DNA of 64,000 nt, taken from the NCBI GenBank assembly GCA_015680685.1, contig MNCI01001062.1:71607-135606 (forward strand). Reading direction: 5' to 3'. A program made the translations under genes and the position numbers. The notes under the pieces are model-generated. The model was not told the DNA's origin. It worked only from the letters and a program-made list of their open reading frames with translations, and made no database searches. Each line of letters starts with the position of its first letter. The stretch's first letter is position 1. Source of the stretch: Gnetum montanum. Its lineage: Eukaryota > Streptophyta > Gnetopsida > Gnetales > Gnetaceae. Shown here one piece after another: positions 59,695-64,000 of this stretch.

Positions 59695-60434
59695 CAGTTC
59701 CCAGGCGCACAATTGGGAAGAAGTCTTTTAGCAGTCAACTAGCAAAACTCTTGTAGTCTGTTTGAAAGTCAGAGTATTTTCCAAGTGCTAGCAGCAGGAG
59801 GTCTAAGTGTGAATGGATCTTTATTCGAGCATTGTGTACTTGAGCACACCTTGTGTATGGTAATAAAGACGAGCTCTTCTATTCATCCTTATAGCACTTG
59901 AGATTTTTTTCTTATGCATTTATTTTATTTTATTTTATTTTATGCACTTTACATTTCTATTATTAGCATAGCACTTCATTTTGATCAATTAAGCAAATCG
60001 TTAAATTACACAAGCACGACCACTTCAAGCATGCATGTAATGCTTGGTAACCGAGTAACGATTAGTGTTTGGTAATCCCAACAGTGTTGCACTGGTTCAG
60101 GATGTGTACAGTAAGTGGGAATGAATGCTAGTGTTAGGAATAGTTAGAACTTAGTTAATGAGTAGTTAAGTGAAATTAGTCACTTAGTTACCTCTCTCCT
60201 TCCATACCAACGCAGGACATAAAAACATAAAAGCTATAAAAATCATATGCCTCAAGCTTACTTAACCATACAATTGTGACATACAGGTAAGCTTGGGAAG
60301 ACAATGATCAACCAACCCATCCTTGTTCCACAAGGGCGCATAAGCATTTAGTCCTTGGAATTCAACCCAATCGTGCGTGAAATGCTTGTATTCGTATGGT
60401 TGATCATAGGGGTACGTTACTGCTCATCAATAAT

Positions 60435-62500
60435 CATTACAATACATAGCTCATTAGTACTTAATCATTTTCAAATAGATTACAAACTAAATAATTCAAG
60501 AAAATTGATCAAAAAGTGAATGATTCAAGAAAATCAGCTCTAAAGATTAGTAGAGTAGCATTTAAAAAATTAGTATCCTTTCCTAAATTAAGTAGATTGA
60601 TTAACATGAGGAGTGTTTCCAACGTTCCTAGTGATGCATAATGTTTTCTCCCCAATAAAGAGCTTAACTCTAGGATCTCAAAGATTCAAAAATTCTTGAT
60701 ATTAGACTCATACTGAGGAAGATAAAGCATGAAAATGACATGAACTACCTATGTGTTTAAGAGGGAATATATCTACATACTTAATGATTGTGGTTATATC
60801 TAGAAGTTTATAATGATGATATTGTACATACAACATGGTAGCTACAATACCATGGCTACAATATCACCCCTAAAAAATATATAACTTTTACTTTGATTTT
60901 GAAAGAAATAATTATAGTTCTTAATTCTTGAAGAATCCTAATGCTTCTTAGAGAGTGCTTGTCCAAAAAATGATACTTGGATATAGGTAATTTTAATTGA
61001 AAATGGTCTTCAAGCAAGGACAACTATACATCAAGGAGAAGTGTATTTCATTGAAGTCACTGGATCTATTAATAAGCTAAGATTATTAAGATGATATGGA
61101 TTGGTTCACAAACATGATTTACAAAGATTGTACAAGTGGATCCTTTTCAAAGTGGGCTTCTACCCTTAATGCACTTATATAACCACTTCTATAAGCATTT
61201 TTGGGCACTTAAGGAATTGGATATGGGTTCCAATACACATGAATCTCCTTAATTAGAATTCTATGCTATGCTACACAAGATTATCAAACCCATAATTATA
61301 CATGCTAGTAAGACAAAATGATGTGAAAAAGGATTATAGAAAAAGAATTATCATGGTTATCATGAATTCCAAGTGTTATGCATGGTTAATTTGATCATCA
61401 TACCCATCAATAGAAGTCTAAACCAAGTTGAATCTTCTTACTAGTGACATCACATTGTATCTTTTGAGACTAAGACCATGGTTGCTACTAATCACGATGT
61501 TTATATAACACTACTACATAAAGATAAATTGGGAATTTTAAATAATTAATTAATCATTATCTTTTAAATTTTATAATCAGCAAGTCATCTTTAGGCATGG
61601 GTCACATGTCTTTCTAGTCACATGATGAAATCATTTCAAGTGACTATAGAATTCTTGAAAGTAGCCTACCTTCAAGCATGAGTTACATGTCTTTCCAATG
61701 GTACTTGAAAAATGGTTTCCTTTTGTTTGAATTAATTAATTATTATTATATTTACCTTGTTAGAGAACTACCTTCATGCATATGTATCATGTCTTTCTAG
61801 TATTACAACAAGGTGACATTTTTATATTTCCCATAGGCAATAAGCATAAGCATAAATATATCAAACATGTGATAAATAAGAACAAGGTAAAAGTAAAAGA
61901 ATCAAAAAATCTCCTTGATGTTACACCTCTATCCATCCCTCTTAATCCTTTATCCTACTTTCAAGGTTAATGATCATTGATTTATTTAGGTTTTCATATA
62001 ATAAAGAATATATTATACCCATGATAAGGACCTCTTAGTATTAGAAATAGGAAATGGATGATGTGGTCTTATGATAAGTATAATTACTTCTTCAATAATA
62101 TGATAACATAGAACAATATTCTCAAAAAATAGAGTGATATCTTGCACATTATTAATGTCTTATTAATAAAAATATTAAAATATGCATATTATTGGAAATG
62201 AACTTAAAAATGGGAAAATATATAAAGAATAAATAAAACATATTAAGAATTGATAGATGTCTAAGAAATGGAAGATTATTAAGAAATTATGAAAAGTGTC
62301 AAAAAATTGTATGACAAAAAGTTGCAAAAACACTATTTTTAAAAGGTCTAATTATGATATATAAATTTCCCATAAATTGCATTTGAGGAGACATGAAAGA
62401 TTGAACAATTCATAGTTTTGGTGAAAGTTATGCAAGAAGTCAAAGGTTGTTGAGATTCTTAAAATGGTTTGACTTATTGAATATTAACTAAAATAAGCTT
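60435..62500 (-). other. Element F spacer between integrase and ORF3
   Basis: No ORF of note. A block at 61910-61927 (reverse complement GGTGTAACATCAAGGAGA) is the F version of the GTGTGACTTCAAGGGGA block. Homology otherwise faint. Confidence 0.5.
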
Positions 62501-63700
62501 CTATGAATTATTCAGGTGGTAGATGTGCATGAAACCTTATTTGCATGTAACATGGACAATGAAAGGTCCCTTCCATAATATTTGGAGCTTGGTACATTAG
62601 GGCACTTGATTAGGATTATAATAAAGGACCTTGTCCCATACTTTTATATCTACTTGTTTGATGTGAGCATCATGTACTTCTTATGGATTTCATTGAATAT
62701 CAAGGCTACTAAGCATGTTTCATCTAGTAATTTTAGATGTATTAGATATTATTTTTAAGCTAGATCAATATCTATGTCTAAGTTACAGGTGCTAGTTAGT
62801 ATATGAAGTTCAACTTGAATTGGTAGGATAGGTAAATTATTATATACTAACTCATATGATGAATATCTTATAGGAAGTTTTCACATTAAACAATAAGCCC
62901 ACATAGCATCATATAACTTTGTGCTTTAATATTTTCTACAGTGATTAATTATTCTTGTAATAATTCATGTAATTGATTTGTTTGTTACTTTTTCCTATCC
63001 ATTAGGTTGGGGATGATATGAAGTGGTTAATTTATGCTCAACCCCAAGGCTTTACATATGCTTCTTGAATGTAGCTCTTATGCAATGGGTTTCATTATCT
63101 AAAATTAATGCTCTTGGTACTCTAAACTTATTTATCATGTGATATTAAAAGAATTTTTCTACTATGAATGATGTTCAATCCTTGATTTTAGTAGCTTCTA
63201 CTAATTTTGTATAGTAATAAATGTCAACTATAATGTAAGACTTCCTATTTGATATAGGTATGATGGGTTCTATAAAACTAATTCTTCAAATATCGAATGG
63301 TTCTAATGGCTATATCCATTAGTGTGGTCCTTCTATGTGATTCCTCCATCTTTCTAGCACTTCTCACAAGATTATATAAATTGGTGTACATCTTTGAACA
63401 TAGTGGGTCAAAAATTTCTAGCCATGAGAATTTTTGTGGTTGTACGCCTTTGTACATAGTGGCCCCAATGTGATCCATCATATGCATCCTCCAAAATTCT
63501 TAGTTGATTTTTCTCTAGAACACAATATCTAATTAGGTTATTAACATAAATTTTGTAAGTATTACTTTTCATTTTTGTAAAATGCCTTACTTGATGAAGA
63601 AATGATTATTTGCTTTTCTGATCTCATTTAGTATGAATTTCTTGAGTGGTGACGTACATAGGGCAATTTTCTAACCATGATTTCTTCTTTGTAGTTTCCA
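62500..63700 (-). pseudogene. Integrase, element F
   Basis: Aligned with A (2930-3900). Near 62570-62660 the reverse complement encodes the KVLYYN-to-GPFII-like C-terminus in broken frames. 63487-63278 covers the end of the zinc region and approach to the first Asp (YKGVQPQKFSW, MDIAIRTIRY). Catalytic residues cannot be read with confidence. Confidence 0.6.
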
Positions 63701-63779
63701 CAACTGTTACTACTTTTCTAAATAATGGTTCATTTGAAAATTAATTAGATAGAAGTTCTTCTTCACCCTTTTCTCTCCA

Positions 63780-64000
63780 TTTTAATTAAGCTAAAAGATC
63801 TACTACAACATTCTCAATGTTCCATGTTGAATTCTGATAAGATCATGAATCATCATATAACATTAGTATTCACCATAGGCTTGTTCATTAAGAATTTGAT
63901 GGTGTTATAGTTAGTGTAAACATAAATAGGGTAATGAAACACAGTATAAAAACTTTTCCAAATTCTACAACACTATCATTAAATCCTTTTTCATTGTAAT
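63780..64000 (-). pseudogene. RNase H end, element F (cut by window edge)
   Basis: Reverse complement contains KFLMNKPMVNTNVI, then a frame like LIRIQHGT and LLAKLKWREKG, matching FLMNKPMVSPHII and DHLSRLRW of A. Confidence 0.65.

Larger units (their letters stand above)
51678..60429 (+). mobile_element. Element C: gypsy retrotransposon inserted in F
   Basis: Plus-strand copy flanked by ATAAT (51673-51677, again at 52053-52057 through duplication, and 60430-60434). The 5' LTR is reduced to its first ~190 bases joined to leader sequence, so R, U5 and PBS are gone. Gag, linker, RT, RNase H and integrase are the least decayed in the window, but protease and ORF3 are missing. The 3' LTR is complete (59452-60429). 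Confidence 0.88.
59452..60429 (+). repeat. 3' LTR of element C
   Basis: 978 bases, TGATGAGAGC to CTCATCA, followed by ATAAT. U3 holds the TTACTCTA minisatellite (59459-59670). TATA box 59687-59694. R core 59813-59880. R-U5 is close to solo LTR G. Confidence 0.9.
60435..64000 (-). mobile_element. Element F, right segment (RNase H and integrase side)
   Basis: Minus-strand pol end running off the right edge. Joined to 46387-51677 by removal of C and one ATAAT. The most diverged element, and the host of C. Confidence 0.7.

Noticed and set aside
59441-59756. Hydrophobic ORFs on both strands, and similar ones at 51680-51877 and 52060-52257, resembling membrane peptides
   Set aside because: They are created by a 21/12-base minisatellite lacking stops in either direction; no start context or homologue.

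Overview
This window looks like seed-plant nuclear DNA, AT-rich and made almost wholly of old, nested LTR retrotransposons. I found no host gene, tRNA, rRNA or CRISPR array. The coding blocks are Ty3/gypsy gag-pol remains with tRNA-Asp-type primer binding sites, an integrase GPY-type C-terminus without a chromodomain, and a third open reading frame (ORF3) downstream of pol. This fits the Athila/Tat side of plant gypsy elements. Copies are heavily decayed (stops, frameshifts, many C/T and G/A differences) but little has been deleted, as in large slowly purged genomes such as those of gymnosperms. The organism itself cannot be named from the sequence.

Layout, using my own labels. Element F (minus) is the oldest background: probably 46387-51677 and 60435-64000, split by element C (plus, 51678-60429, target duplication ATAAT). 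Element B (plus) runs from inside gag at 9810 to its 3' LTR ending at 46381 and probably sits in F. B is broken by five insertions. Element A (minus, 1-9809, running off the left edge) lies in gag. Solo LTR H1 (minus, 11846-15031) lies in protease. Solo LTR H2 (plus, about 16963-19634) lies in RNase H. Non-autonomous element D (minus, 24967-30365) lies in ORF3. Complete element E (plus, 31414-45353, target duplication CTTAG on both sides) lies just before B's 3' LTR. E itself carries solo LTR G (35180-36016) in its protease. The deepest stack is four levels: F, B, E, G.

Aligning A, B, C, E and F by eye shows one family plan: LTR, tRNA-Asp PBS, gag with a poly-Ser tract and a shortened zinc knuckle, protease, a six-cysteine linker, RT, RNase H, integrase, an internal polypurine tract, about 2 kb of noncoding DNA with conserved blocks, a small GT-AG intron, ORF3 (basic N-terminus, globular region, long coiled coil), the terminal polypurine tract and the LTR. 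The features most worth pursuing are the ORF3 intron pair, the six-cysteine linker, the internal polypurine tract, and LTRs whose R-U5 is shared while U3 is replaced by different palindromic repeat arrays. No copy in the window can be active: each has lost catalytic residues or whole domains.
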